Below are positions 1 through 8,266 of a stretch of 64,000 bases of DNA, one piece after another. The position numbers and the translations under genes were made by a program. A model generated the notes under the pieces. That model did no database searches, had not been told where the DNA came from, and saw only the letters and a program-made list of their open reading frames with translations. Source of the DNA: Fimenecus sp964457415 (GTDB taxonomy: Bacteria > Bacillota > Clostridia > Oscillospirales > Acutalibacteraceae); contig CAYWFB010000001.1 of the NCBI GenBank assembly GCA_964457415.1, forward strand, positions 4,299-68,298, written 5' to 3'. The first letter of the stretch is position 1. Each line of letters opens with the position of its first letter.

Positions 1-642
1 ATTGATGTGTGGAAAAAGCAGAATGTGAAATTCGATGCAATTCTCACGGGGTATCTTGCAAGTGAAAAGCAGGTTGATGTTATTCTCGATTTTATTGACC
101 ATTTTGGCGAGAATTCACTTGTTTTTGTTGACCCCATTATGGCGGACGACGGCGTGCTTTATGACACCTACAATGCAGAGCTTTGCGAAAAGGTGAAAAT
201 GCTCACTGAAAAAGCAAATATAATCACTCCCAACCTTACTGAATTATGTATTCTTTGCGGTGCAGATTACAATGAAATCGCAAAAGAAAACTGCGTTGAA
301 AAAACATCTGAATTAGCAAAATCACTTCTTACAAAAACCACCAGAACAGTCATTGTTACGGGTGTTAAAAAGAACGACGAAATCTGCAATATTATAATTG
401 AAGAAAACGGCACAAGCGTTGTAAAATCAAGGTTTTTAAAGGGTAGCTTTTCGGGTACGGGCGACATTTTTTCAAGTATCGTATGCGGTGCTGTGATAAA
501 TGGAAAATCCGTTGTTGATGCAGTTACTCTTGCCACGGAATTTATCTTTAAATCGATAAAAAATACCCCGACAGAACTCGACTACGAGCCCAACGGAGTG
601 AACTTTCAAGAGCATTTGGAGATGCTTATAAATGCGAAATAA
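1..642 (+). CDS. Pyridoxal/pyridoxamine kinase-like PfkB-type kinase, 5' end cut by window
   Basis: Ribokinase-superfamily small-molecule kinase of the PdxK/PdxY/ThiD group, which phosphorylates B6 vitamers or hydroxymethylpyrimidine in the cytoplasm. Seen: a TPNLTE motif typical of PdxK/PdxY near the middle and a C-terminal SGTGDIFSS anion-hole motif with the catalytic Asp. The reading frame is open from base 1; the first internal start (GTG at 7) would leave 211 residues against about 280 usual, so the N-terminal part with the substrate loop lies outside the window. It overlaps the next gene, an ECF S component, by 11 bases, which suggests a salvage operon. Vitamin B6 is favoured by the motif; a pyrimidine substrate cannot be excluded. 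Confidence 0.8.
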   Translation: MDVWKKQNVKFDAILTGYLASEKQVDVILDFIDHFGENSLVFVDPIMADDGVLYDTYNAELCEKVKMLTEKANIITPNLTELCILCGADYNEIAKENCVEKTSELAKSLLTKTTRTVIVTGVKKNDEICNIIIEENGTSVVKSRFLKGSFSGTGDIFSSIVCGAVINGKSVVDAVTLATEFIFKSIKNTPTELDYEPNGVNFQEHLEMLINAK

Positions 643-1156
643 AAAATCAATTTTGAACATTGCTTATACGGCAGTTTTTTCGGCAATCATTATGCTTTTT
701 ACCGCGTTGATTAAGATTTCAACGGGGCTTGGCGAGGGGTATATTCACCTTGGCGACAGTGTAATTTACCTCTGTGCTTGCGTGCTACCCTTCCCCTATT
801 GCATTATTGCCGCGGCTTTGGGCGGTGCACTCGCAGACATGCTTGCAGGCTTTGCAATCTGGAGTGTACCAACGGCAATTATAAAAATGCTGATTGCATT
901 GCCCTTTGCCTTGGTATGTAAAAAGAATAATTCAAACAGAATCCTTAACAAGAAAACGTCACTTATGCCCGCGATGTCGGGTATAATTTCAATAGTGGGT
1001 TATTTTGTGGCAGAATGTATTTTGTATTCTGTGGCATCGGCGACACTTTCAATTTTTGGCAATATAATTCAGGCTATGGGAAGCGCAATCGTCTTTTACA
1101 TAATGGCAATCGCTCTTGATAAAACGAATTTTAAAAGGAGAATAAATAATGGCTGA
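632..1156 (+). CDS. ECF transporter substrate-binding (S) component
   Basis: Small integral membrane protein of 174 residues with about six hydrophobic segments. It shows the GYIHLGD element seen in the TIGR04002/HmpT/PdxU type of S components, which bind a vitamin or precursor and pair with a shared EcfA-EcfA'-EcfT module encoded elsewhere. The start overlaps the 3' end of the upstream kinase gene and the stop overlaps the next radical SAM gene by 8 bases, so the three are translationally coupled. Given the kinase, the likely cargo is a B6 vitamer or hydroxymethylpyrimidine; this is inference from neighbours, not from ligand residues. Confidence 0.75.
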   Translation: MRNKKSILNIAYTAVFSAIIMLFTALIKISTGLGEGYIHLGDSVIYLCACVLPFPYCIIAAALGGALADMLAGFAIWSVPTAIIKMLIALPFALVCKKNNSNRILNKKTSLMPAMSGIISIVGYFVAECILYSVASATLSIFGNIIQAMGSAIVFYIMAIALDKTNFKRRINNG

Positions 1157-1754
1157 TATAGTTTATACTTACGGAAATCAGGCTTATCTGAATATTACTA
1201 ACGCTTGCCCCTGCAGATGCACTTTCTGTATCCGCAATAACGGGGATTCTGTTGGCGAGGCAACAACGCTTTGGTTTGAGCACAGCCCCTCAATTGATGA
1301 AATCAAGGCAGAAATTGATGCTTTTGATTTTTCAAAATATAATAATTCAATTATTATTTGCGGTTATGGTGAGCCCACCTGCGCACTCAAGAATTTGCTT
1401 GAGGCTTGCAAATATTTAAAGACCAAGGGAATAAGTATCCGTCTTAACACAAACGGACTTTCTGACCTCATTAATAAGCGCGAAACCGCAAAGGAAATCT
1501 GCGAAGTGATTGACACGGTTTCAATAAGCCTTAATGCCCCAACCGCAGAGAAATATAATGAAGTTACACGACCCTCGTTCGGTAGGCCCGCATTCGACGC
1601 AATGCTGAAATTTGCAAAGGAATGTAAGGAATATGGTATCAAAACCATTTTAACCGTTGTTGATGTTATAAGCGAAGAAGATATTGAAGCTTGCAAAAAG
1701 CTTTGCGAGGAAATTGGTATACCGCTCCGAGTGAGAGAATATACGGCGGAATAA
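1149..1754 (+). CDS. TatD-associated-type radical SAM protein
   Basis: Short radical SAM protein of 201 residues. The 4Fe-4S/SAM motif CxxxCxxC is formed by Cys20, Cys24 and Cys27 (CPCRCTFC, with an extra Cys22). Length and the N-terminal YGNQAYLNITNACPC pattern match the family named TatD-associated radical SAM (TIGR04038 type), whose reaction is unknown. A GEPT element near residue 77 fits the SAM-binding strand. The gene is the third of a coupled operon with a vitamin kinase and an ECF S component; no tatD gene lies next to it here. ATG at 1149 is preceded by AAAGGAG. Transcription probably ends at the hairpin 1916-1940. Confidence 0.8.
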   Translation: MADIVYTYGNQAYLNITNACPCRCTFCIRNNGDSVGEATTLWFEHSPSIDEIKAEIDAFDFSKYNNSIIICGYGEPTCALKNLLEACKYLKTKGISIRLNTNGLSDLINKRETAKEICEVIDTVSISLNAPTAEKYNEVTRPSFGRPAFDAMLKFAKECKEYGIKTILTVVDVISEEDIEACKKLCEEIGIPLRVREYTAE

Positions 1755-1798
1755 GTGCAAAAGGCAAAACGCAAAGTGCAAAACTATACACATAAATC

Positions 1799-1877
1799 TT
1801 GTAGGGGCGCTTCACGAAGTGCCCGAAATAATTACATATCAAACTACAACGAACGCAACGTGCAAGCGTCCCTACAA
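1799..1877. repeat. REP doublet (GTAG-hairpin inverted pair)
   Basis: A 79-base inverted repeat with outer arms TTGTAGGGGCGCTT (1799-1812) and AAGCGTCCCTACAA (1864-1877), one mismatch. The left half folds into its own hairpin (GGGCGCTTC with GAAGTGCCC) directly 3' of GTAG. This is the architecture of REP units recognised by RAYT transposases, and related units lie at 30000-30082 and inside both RAYT genes of this window. Confidence 0.75.
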
Positions 1878-1915
1878 TATCACTACTCTTAATTTAAATA
1901 TATTTATAAAAATAA

Positions 1916-1947
1916 CCGAACAACATTCCTCGTTGTTCGGTCTTTTT
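1916..1947 (+). terminator. Rho-independent terminator
   Basis: Perfect 9-base stem CCGAACAAC (1916-1924) with GTTGTTCGG (1932-1940), followed by a T-rich tract on the plus strand. It ends the kinase-ECF-radical SAM operon; the convergent XRE gene ends just after it at 1948. Confidence 0.8.
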
Positions 1948-2157
1948 TCATCTTAACGGTCTTGGTTCATCAATCAAGCCAAGTATATAATCAACAGAAA
2001 TATTATAAAACTCTGCTAATAATTTCAACTTCTCACCACTTATATCTGACTTTCCTGTTTCGATTTTACTGTACTGTTGTTGAGTGGTTTTTATTACTTG
2101 TGCTAATTCGTTTTGACTTAAATCGCGGTCTTCACGCAAATCTCTGATTCTATTCAT
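1948..2157 (-). CDS. XRE-family helix-turn-helix repressor, 69 residues
   Basis: A single Cro/C1-type helix-turn-helix domain fills the protein: helices around SQNELAQVIKTTQQQYSKIE (about residues 14-33), then a typical tail FYNISVDYILGL. It should bind DNA as a dimer and act as a transcriptional regulator. ATG at 2157 is preceded by AAGGGGAG (2166-2173). The gene is divergent from another small XRE-like gene at 2275, and the 117 bases between them carry a strong rightward promoter whose -10 is covered by a dyad. That arrangement is typical of a repressor controlling its neighbour, possibly a small phage- or plasmid-derived switch. Target and signal are not visible. Confidence 0.85.
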   Translation of the reverse strand: MNRIRDLREDRDLSQNELAQVIKTTQQQYSKIETGKSDISGEKLKLLAEFYNISVDYILGLIDEPRPLR

Positions 2158-2207
2158 AATATCAGCTCCCCTTACATATATATTTTAACTCACATCGAAA
2201 AGTTGTA

Positions 2208-2270
2208 TTGACAATTACTACTTTTAGATGTAATATATTAAATAATACATCTAATAATTGTAAGGGGTGA
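2208..2270 (+). promoter_or_regulatory. Sigma-A promoter with dyad operator over the -10
   Basis: TTGACA (2208-2213), 17-base spacer, TAATAT (2231-2236). The inverted repeat AGATGTA (2226-2232) / TACATCT (2246-2252) overlaps the -10, and AAGGGGTG precedes ATG 2275. The dyad is a plausible site for either flanking XRE protein. Confidence 0.8.
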
Positions 2271-2274
2271 TACA

Positions 2275-2517
2275 ATGAAAATCAATTTATATCAAGAGTC
2301 TTGGGATATTTTTGTCCGCAACATAATATGGTTACGAAAACACTATAAAATTCCCAAAAATAAAATGGCTGAAATTCTCGGCATAGATATCGCTGCACTA
2401 AACAAAATTGAAAAAAATGAAATACCTGACGAAGTGACTGTTGAAATATTACTAAATGCTGAAAAATTCTTCGGCATTCCCATAAAAGATTTTATTGGAC
2501 ATTTTATTTATGAATAA
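2275..2517 (+). CDS. XRE-like helix-turn-helix protein, 80 residues
   Basis: Small protein with one helix-turn-helix-like segment (KNKMAEILGIDIAALNKIEK, about residues 28-47), preceded by an N-terminal helix with aromatic residues. The second recognition helix is less canonical than in the divergent XRE protein at 1948, so it may be a regulator or an antirepressor partner. It has its own consensus promoter (2208-2236), a good ribosome site AAGGGGTG 6 bases before ATG, and a terminator directly after its stop, so it is a single-gene unit. No toxin or phage gene adjoins. Confidence 0.7.
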   Translation: MKINLYQESWDIFVRNIIWLRKHYKIPKNKMAEILGIDIAALNKIEKNEIPDEVTVEILLNAEKFFGIPIKDFIGHFIYE

Positions 2518-2525
2518 AAACAAGA

Positions 2526-2559
2526 AAAAGCACCCGAGTTTAAAAACTTGGGTGCTTTT
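2526..2559 (+). terminator. Strong bidirectional hairpin terminator
   Basis: 15-base stem (arms 2526-2540 and 2545-2559) with a 4-base loop, starting with AAAAGCACCC and ending GGGTGCTTTT. It closes the XRE-like gene on the plus strand and has matching A/T tracts for the convergent small membrane-protein gene. Confidence 0.85.
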
Positions 2560-2608
2560 CCGTTTAGATGTGAAAGAGAAAGATATTAAAATGACAAAAT
2601 CAAATTGA

Positions 2609-2851
2609 TTATGCTACTGTTGAGTTTTTTACGCGTGTGTGATTCTGTGAGTTATACGCTCTTAAATGCTCGCCACGAGCCACTGCCTTTTTGTGATTTC
2701 TGATACGGATTGCACGACGGATATTGCCTACTACAATTCTTTTAACATTCTGCTCAAAAGCGATAACCTTTTCTTCGTGCATAAAGCCATATATGAGAAG
2801 AATTGAAACTGCGAGTTCTATTAAAGTTGTGATTGCAAATGTTGCTGACAT
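2609..2851 (-). CDS. SOS-regulated small membrane protein, 80 residues
   Basis: I do not recognise this family. The protein has one N-terminal membrane helix (about residues 4-23, ATFAITTLIELAVSILLIYG), followed by a basic cytoplasmic tail rich in Arg, Lys and His. Start ATG 2851 has GGAGGT at 2859-2864. Its promoter (TTGACT-N16-TATAAT, 2929-2956) is followed by GAACAAATGTTC (2905-2916), which matches the Gram-positive LexA box GAAC-N4-GTTC. A short DNA-damage-induced membrane protein recalls the SOS division inhibitor YneA of Bacillus by logic and topology, but there is no LysM domain and no sequence likeness that I can see. Function remains open; SOS control is the best clue. Confidence 0.7.
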   Translation of the reverse strand: MSATFAITTLIELAVSILLIYGFMHEEKVIAFEQNVKRIVVGNIRRAIRIRNHKKAVARGEHLRAYNSQNHTRVKNSTVA

Positions 2852-2904
2852 AAAATCTACCTCCGAATGAGTTAATATTTTTATTTTCGTTACCGAGCAA
2901 ACTT

Positions 2905-2967
2905 GAACAAATGTTCTTTACAAATCTAATTATATCCATTTTTTTGCAAAAGTCAATACAAATGTTC
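2905..2967 (-). promoter_or_regulatory. LexA-box-controlled promoter
   Basis: On the minus strand: -35 TTGACT (2951-2956), 16-base spacer, -10 TATAAT (2929-2934), then a perfect GAAC-N4-GTTC box (2905-2916) about 12 bases past the -10. A degenerate second box (GAACATTTGTAT, 2956-2967) lies just upstream of the -35. Confidence 0.8.
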
Positions 2968-3173
2968 GTAATGTTTTGCATTTTCAGTCCGTTTTTACGG
3001 ACACAAAATTATTAATTTTTACCGATATTTCCTTTTGTAATTAAATAATAACACAACATATTGTGGTTGTCAATATAAATTAACACAAAATATTTGATTT
3101 TTGAGTATTTTTCGACTATTCAGATAAATTTTACGGTTTTTTATTTTTGTTCGGTAAAATATGGGGAATATTT

Positions 3174-3289
3174 AGCCTTCCCCCAACGAGGGGAAGGTGG
3201 CACGAGCAACGCGAGTGACAGAAGGGGGGCTTTTCAGATACCCCCTCAGTCGCTTCGTGACAGCTCCCCCTCAAGTGTGGAGCCTAATT
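3174..3289. repeat. Dispersed intergenic repeat, family B
   Basis: GC-rich, partly palindromic element starting AGCCTTCC, with GAGGGGAAGGTG early and GCTCCCCCTCAAG near the end. A second near-full copy lies at 34077-34189 and a 3' half at 30121-30180. The type is familiar from many Clostridia genomes. The short open frame running through it is not a gene. The rest of 2990-3400 is AT-rich spacer with no gene seen. Confidence 0.65.
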
Positions 3290-3423
3290 TCACAAGTCAT
3301 CAAAACAAAATCAAAAATAATCAAAAAATATTATTTTACCTATTTATTATTTTATAAAAATAGTGTAGAATATTAAGGATAATGGGAATTTATGTTTAAT
3401 TGTATGTAAATCGAGGTAAAAAA

Positions 3424-4695
3424 ATGTTTGTTGATATTGCAAAAATTAAAATCAAGGCGGGTGACGGCGGTAACGGTGCCGTGGCTTTTCACAGAGAAAA
3501 ATATATAAACGCAGGCGGTCCCGACGGCGGCGACGGCGGTCGAGGTGGCAACATTGTTTTCAAGGTTGATGACAACCTTTCTACCCTTGCGGATTTCCGT
3601 TACAAGAGAAAATACAAGGCAGAGCCCGGCGCTAACGGCAGTGGCGGTAAGCGCAGCGGAAGAAAAGGTAAGGATTTAATAATCAAGGTTCCGCGTGGCA
3701 CTATTATCCGCGAGGTTGAGAGTGGAGTAATTATGGCTGATATGTCCACAGATGATGAATTTATCGGCGCTAAAGGTGGTCGTGGTGGTTGGGGTAACTC
3801 ACATTTTGCCACATCAACACGTCAGACCCCCAAATTTGCTAAAAACGGTGCTCCCGGTGAAGAATGGGAAGTAAGTCTTGAGCTTAAGCTTATTGCAGAC
3901 GTTGGACTTTTAGGCTTCCCCAACGTTGGTAAATCCTCATTCATTTCAGTTGTGAGTCAGGCAAAGCCCCTTGTTGGCGATTATCATTTCACCACAATCA
4001 TTCCCGTATTGGGTGTTGTTTCAATGGGTCCCGAGCAGAGCTTTGTTATGGCGGATATCCCCGGTCTTATTGAGGGTGCCGCTGACGGAATTGGCTTAGG
4101 TCACGAGTTTTTGCGTCACGTAGAAAGATGCAGAATGCTTGTGCACATTGTTGACGTTGCAGGCAGTGAGGGTCGCGACCCCATTGAAGATTTTGAGGCA
4201 ATCAACGCAGAGCTCCATAAATTCAATCCCGAATTGGCAAAGTGCCCACAGATTGTAGTTGGTAACAAAATCGACCTTGCAGAAGACGAGCAACTCGCCC
4301 GTTTCAGAGAGTATATTGAAGCCCGTGGCTACGAATACTATGAAATGGTAGCACCAATTCAGCACGGCACAAAAGAAGTAATCAACGCGGTGGCAAGAAT
4401 GCTGGCAACTCTCCCACCTGTCAAGCAATATGAAAGTGAAGAAATCCCAATGGAAGTCCTCGCCAAAAAGAGCAAGGACGGCTTCACAATCACAGTTGAA
4501 GACGGTGTTTACATTGTTGAAGCAGACTGGATTTACAGAATTCTCTGCAAGACAGACCTTGACGACTACGAGTCACTCCAATATTTCCAGAGAGTTATTC
4601 AGGAACGCGGTGTAATTCAGGCACTTATTGACAAGGGAATCACCGAGGGTGACACAGTAAGCATTTACGACCTTGAATTTGATTATGTACCGTAA
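3424..4695 (+). CDS. obgE: GTPase Obg/CgtA
   Basis: Essential ribosome-associated GTPase that helps late 50S assembly and links it to the stringent response. Seen in order: glycine-rich Obg fold (residues 1-157, with GDGGNGAV and GGPDGGDGGRGG), G domain with G1 GFPNVGKSS (164-172), the HFTT switch near 188, G3 DIPG (211-214), NKID (281-284), then a C-terminal OCT domain from about 340. I chose ATG 3424 (MFVDIAKI), preceded by GAGG 7 bases away; an in-frame start at 3400 would add 8 residues foreign to the family. At 423 residues it is full length. It begins a run of co-directional core genes (obgE, mrnC, yitT, lepA). Confidence 0.97.
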   Translation: MFVDIAKIKIKAGDGGNGAVAFHREKYINAGGPDGGDGGRGGNIVFKVDDNLSTLADFRYKRKYKAEPGANGSGGKRSGRKGKDLIIKVPRGTIIREVESGVIMADMSTDDEFIGAKGGRGGWGNSHFATSTRQTPKFAKNGAPGEEWEVSLELKLIADVGLLGFPNVGKSSFISVVSQAKPLVGDYHFTTIIPVLGVVSMGPEQSFVMADIPGLIEGAADGIGLGHEFLRHVERCRMLVHIVDVAGSEGRDPIEDFEAINAELHKFNPELAKCPQIVVGNKIDLAEDEQLARFREYIEARGYEYYEMVAPIQHGTKEVINAVARMLATLPPVKQYESEEIPMEVLAKKSKDGFTITVEDGVYIVEADWIYRILCKTDLDDYESLQYFQRVIQERGVIQALIDKGITEGDTVSIYDLEFDYVP

Positions 4696-4707
4696 GGATT
4701 TTCTGAT

Positions 4708-5136
4708 ATGAGATTATATAACAAAGATGTTAACGCGGATAGGTTAAGTCCGCTGACACTTGCATTCACGGGTGACGCAGTATTTTCGCTGTTTGTCCGT
4801 GAAATGTTAGTGTGTGATGCCAACAGACCCGTTGGCGAGTTACATAGGCTTTCGGTTCAATCGGTTAAGGCTTCGGCTCAGGCGGCGGCAATGAGAAAAA
4901 TTATGCCCCTGCTCACCGAGAAAGAGACAGAGGTATTCAAACGTGGCAGAAATGCTCACACCTCTCACACTCCGAAGAACCAGAGCGGATGTGACTATCA
5001 TTATGCAACGGGCTTTGAGGCACTTATTGGATATTTGTATTTAAAAGACGAAAAAGAACGCCTTAATTTCTTGCTTAATGAGGTCATTAACTGTCTTGGG
5101 GATGACCAGAGTGACAAGGTTAAAAAGGCTGACTGA
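4708..5136 (+). CDS. mrnC: Mini-ribonuclease III
   Basis: Dimeric RNase III-type nuclease lacking the double-stranded-RNA-binding domain. In Bacillota it matures the 5' and 3' ends of 23S rRNA from precursor duplexes. At 142 residues it has the expected length. Visible: LAFTGDAVF with catalytic Asp23, the GRNAHTSHTPK segment, and YATGFEALIGYLYL with catalytic Glu104. It follows obgE by 12 bases, so both ribosome-biogenesis genes are probably co-transcribed; its 3' end overlaps the start of the YitT gene. Confidence 0.95.
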   Translation: MRLYNKDVNADRLSPLTLAFTGDAVFSLFVREMLVCDANRPVGELHRLSVQSVKASAQAAAMRKIMPLLTEKETEVFKRGRNAHTSHTPKNQSGCDYHYATGFEALIGYLYLKDEKERLNFLLNEVINCLGDDQSDKVKKAD

Positions 5137-5974
5137 AATTAAGGAATTCGCTATTGATACGCTGATTTTTATAATCGGCGGTGTGCTTTGTTCCATTGAT
5201 GTGAACTGCTTTACGGCGAGAAATCACATTCTTGACGGTGGATTTACGGGGCTTGCAATAATTCTCAATTATCTTTTCAACACACCAATCGGCACGGTAA
5301 TTTTTATTATGAACATTCCCCTTTTCGTCATAGCTTTTCGCAAATTGGGCACAAAATTTGTGTTCCGCACAGTATGGGCAACCTTTATTATGTCACTTCT
5401 CATTGATGTGGGCACAATTCTGCCTATCTACAAAAACGATTTGTTGCTTTGCTCACTTTTCGGCGGAGCGCTTTCGGGAATAGGCTTGGGAATTATCTTT
5501 GTGCGAAACGCCACAACCGGCGGAATTGATATAATTGCAAAACTTATTCAGATAAAACATCCGCAGATTTCAATCGGCAGAACCTTTCTGATTTTCGATT
5601 TTTCGGTGGTACTCTTGGGCGGAATAATCTACCGCAATGTTGAGTCAATGCTCTACGCGGCGGTGGTAATATTCGTAAGCGCACAGGTGATTGACTATAT
5701 TATTTACGGCGTGAACAAGGGCTCAATGATTATGGTAATCACCGATAACGGCAACGAAATCCGTCAGATGATATTAAACGAATTCAACCGCGGTGTTACG
5801 GTGCTTGACGGTCGTGGCGGATATTCGGGCACAGAAAAGAACGTGCTTATCTGCGCCTGCCACAACAATCAAACGATGAAATTTATTAAGAAAATAAAAT
5901 CAGCCGACGAAAATGCTTTTTTCATTGTGACACAATCAAAGCAAATTCTCGGCAATGGTTTCAAAAATATGTAG
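5102..5974 (+). CDS. YitT-family membrane protein (DUF161 plus DUF2179)
   Basis: Integral membrane protein of unknown transport or regulatory role. About five or six membrane segments of the DUF161 type fill residues 1-200 (LDGGFTGLAIILNYLF, TTGGIDIIAKLI), followed by a soluble C-terminal DUF2179 domain (VITDNGNEIRQMI, RGGYSGTEKNVL). I favour the ATG at 5102; an upstream in-frame start at 5078 would add 8 residues, and neither has a strong ribosome site because both lie inside mrnC, suggesting coupling. lepA starts 9 bases after the stop. The family is very common in Clostridia; no substrate can be read from sequence. Confidence 0.85.
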   Translation: MTRVTRLKRLTEIKEFAIDTLIFIIGGVLCSIDVNCFTARNHILDGGFTGLAIILNYLFNTPIGTVIFIMNIPLFVIAFRKLGTKFVFRTVWATFIMSLLIDVGTILPIYKNDLLLCSLFGGALSGIGLGIIFVRNATTGGIDIIAKLIQIKHPQISIGRTFLIFDFSVVLLGGIIYRNVESMLYAAVVIFVSAQVIDYIIYGVNKGSMIMVITDNGNEIRQMILNEFNRGVTVLDGRGGYSGTEKNVLICACHNNQTMKFIKKIKSADENAFFIVTQSKQILGNGFKNM

Positions 5975-5982
5975 AGGTAACT

Positions 5983-7791
5983 ATGGCTAAGAAAGAAAAC
6001 ATCAGAAATTTTTCAATTATTGCTCACATTGACCACGGTAAGTCTACCCTTGCTGACAGACTTTTAGAGCTTACAGAAACTGTTGCAAAGCGCGATATGA
6101 CAGAGCAATTACTTGATAATATGGATTTGGAGCGCGAGCGCGGAATTACAATCAAGGCTCACGCGGTAAAGCTTAACTACAAGGCAAACGACGGTGAGGA
6201 ATACGAGCTTAACTTAATCGACACCCCGGGTCATGTGGACTTTAACTACGAGGTTTCACGTTCTCTTGCGGCTTGCGAGGGTGCGGTGCTTATAATTGAC
6301 GCGTCACAGGGCGTTGAGGCACAGACACTTGCCAATACATATTTAGCTCTTGACCACGATTTAGAGCTTGTACCCGTAATCAATAAAATTGACTTGCCCG
6401 CCGCTGACCCCGACCGCGTTGCAAACGAGGTTGAAGAGGTTATAGGGCTCCCCTGCGACGAGGCTCCCCGAGTTTCAGCAAAGACAGGCGAAAATGTGGG
6501 CGCGGTGCTTGAGAGTATTGTTTCACTTGTTCCCCCACCTGAAAATAATGACGATAAGCCACTTCGTGCACTTGTTTTTGACTCGGTTTATGACAGCTAC
6601 AAGGGTGTTATTGTTTATGTTCGTATTGTTGACGGCACTATCCGGCCCGGCGACACAATGCGTATGATGGCAACAGGTGCAGAATTCAATGTTGTTGAGG
6701 TTGGTTATATGCGACCCAACGCTATGGAGCCTGCAAAGGAGCTTTCATCGGGCGAGGTTGGATATATTACCGCATCAATCAAGACAGTTAGTGATGCGCG
6801 AGTTGGTGACACTGTTACAACTGCTGAAAATCCCGCAAGCGAGGCTCTGGCAGGCTACCGCAAGGTTAATCCAATGGTATTCTGCGGTGTTTATCCCGCT
6901 GACGGTGCTGATTATGAAAACTTGCGTGAAGCTCTTGAAAAATTGCAGTTAAATGACGCGGCACTCTCTTTCGAGCCCGAAACCTCGGGTGCATTGGGAT
7001 TCGGTTTCCGTTGCGGTTTCTTAGGTCTTTTACACCTTGAAATTATTCAGGAAAGACTTGAACGTGAATACAATCTTGACCTTGTTACCACAATTCCAAG
7101 CGTTATTTATAAGGTGCACCTTACAAACGGCGAAATTATTGAAATTGACAACCCAAGTCATTATCCCGACCCAGCAAATATTGATTATTGCGAAGAACCA
7201 ACTGTTGAGGCACATATTTATGCTCCACCCGAATATATCGGCTCAATTATGAATCTTTGTCAGGACAGACGCGGTGTTTATGTGAACACCACTCACCTCG
7301 CCTCTGACCGTGTTGATTTGCACTATATTTTGCCACTTAACGAAATTATTTATGACTTTTTCGATGTTCTCAAATCGAGAACACGCGGATATGCCTCATT
7401 CGACTATGAAATGAGTGATTATCAACGTTCAAGCATAATAAAACTTGACGTACTTCTCAACGGTGACATTATTGACGCACTTTCGTTTATGATTCACAGC
7501 GAAAAGGCTTACGCCAAGGCTCGCAGAATCGCCGAAAAGCTCAAAGATAACATTCCGCGTCAGATGTTTGAAATCCCTATTCAGATGGCTATCGGTGGCA
7601 AGGTTATTGCCCGCGAAACCGTTAAAGCTATGAGAAAAGACGTTCTTGCGAAGTGCTACGGCGGTGACATCACCCGTAAAAAGAAATTGCTTGAAAAACA
7701 GAAGGAAGGTAAAAAGCGCATGCGCCACTTCGGTACTGTTGAAGTACCCCAAGAGGCATTTATGGCTGTGCTCAAACTCGATGATGAATAA
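5983..7791 (+). CDS. lepA: Elongation factor 4 (LepA)
   Basis: Ribosome-dependent GTPase, full length at 602 residues. The G domain shows AHIDHGKST, RGITIKAH, DTPGHVDF and NKIDL, followed by EF-G-like domains II, III and V and the LepA-specific C-terminal domain (GGKVIARETVKAMRKDVLAKC, RKKKLLEKQKEGKKRM). It is thought to act in translation initiation or ribosome assembly and back-translocation under stress. ATG 5983 has AGAGG 6 bases upstream. In many Bacillota lepA precedes hemW, as it does here with one deacylase gene between; the downstream start codon overlaps the lepA stop. Confidence 0.97.
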   Translation: MAKKENIRNFSIIAHIDHGKSTLADRLLELTETVAKRDMTEQLLDNMDLERERGITIKAHAVKLNYKANDGEEYELNLIDTPGHVDFNYEVSRSLAACEGAVLIIDASQGVEAQTLANTYLALDHDLELVPVINKIDLPAADPDRVANEVEEVIGLPCDEAPRVSAKTGENVGAVLESIVSLVPPPENNDDKPLRALVFDSVYDSYKGVIVYVRIVDGTIRPGDTMRMMATGAEFNVVEVGYMRPNAMEPAKELSSGEVGYITASIKTVSDARVGDTVTTAENPASEALAGYRKVNPMVFCGVYPADGADYENLREALEKLQLNDAALSFEPETSGALGFGFRCGFLGLLHLEIIQERLEREYNLDLVTTIPSVIYKVHLTNGEIIEIDNPSHYPDPANIDYCEEPTVEAHIYAPPEYIGSIMNLCQDRRGVYVNTTHLASDRVDLHYILPLNEIIYDFFDVLKSRTRGYASFDYEMSDYQRSSIIKLDVLLNGDIIDALSFMIHSEKAYAKARRIAEKLKDNIPRQMFEIPIQMAIGGKVIARETVKAMRKDVLAKCYGGDITRKKKLLEKQKEGKKRMRHFGTVEVPQEAFMAVLKLDDE

Positions 7792-8266
7792 AGAGATTTT
7801 TGAAAAATTAGCAGAATTAGAAATTGAATATAAAAAAATCGAGCACCCCGCCGTTTTCACAATGGAAGAAATCGCAGAATATGATTTACATTCACACGGT
7901 CATATTCCGAAAAATCTTGTTCTCCGTGATGTTAAGGGCACCCGAAATATGCTTGTTGTTCTTCACGGTGATAAGCGTGCAGATTTGCGACTTATCCGTG
8001 ACGAAATCGACTCAACAAAGTTGAGCTTTGCCTCTGACCAAAGACTTGAGAAATATTTAAAAGTTGAAAAAGGCTCGGTGTCCCCTTTTGGTGTGATTTA
8101 TGATACTGAAAGAGAGCTTGAAATCTATTTTGACGCAGATTTAAAGAACGAGGAAATTGTGGGTTGCCACCCCAACGACAACCACGCAACAGTATTTTTA
8201 AAATTCACAGATTTGAAAAAATATGTTGAGGCCTGCGGTCACAGAATTACATTTATTAAAGTATGA
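7781..8266 (+). CDS. PrdX/ProX-type aminoacyl-tRNA deacylase (YbaK domain)
   Basis: Trans-editing protein of the INS/YbaK superfamily that hydrolyses mischarged tRNA, typically Ala-tRNA-Pro or Cys-tRNA-Pro. Seen: KNLVLRD containing the conserved Lys near residue 45, a DKRADLRLI segment and GSVSPFG, all hallmarks of the PrdX/ProX branch. The frame stays open far upstream inside lepA, but homology begins with MNKEIFEKL, so the start is ATG 7781 or 7784, overlapping the lepA stop codon. The protein of about 160 residues is complete. Its stop overlaps the hemW start by 4 bases. Exact amino-acid specificity is not visible. Confidence 0.85.
   Translation: MMNKEIFEKLAELEIEYKKIEHPAVFTMEEIAEYDLHSHGHIPKNLVLRDVKGTRNMLVVLHGDKRADLRLIRDEIDSTKLSFASDQRLEKYLKVEKGSVSPFGVIYDTERELEIYFDADLKNEEIVGCHPNDNHATVFLKFTDLKKYVEACGHRITFIKV

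Noticed and set aside
1916..1940. Third LexA box (CCGAACAAC ... GTTGTTCGG)
   Set aside because: The spacing between GAAC and GTTC is too large and it is followed by a T tract at the end of an operon; it is a terminator stem.
3094..3357. Plus-strand open frame of 87 codons
   Set aside because: It runs through dispersed repeat B, has no ribosome site and no protein-like conservation.
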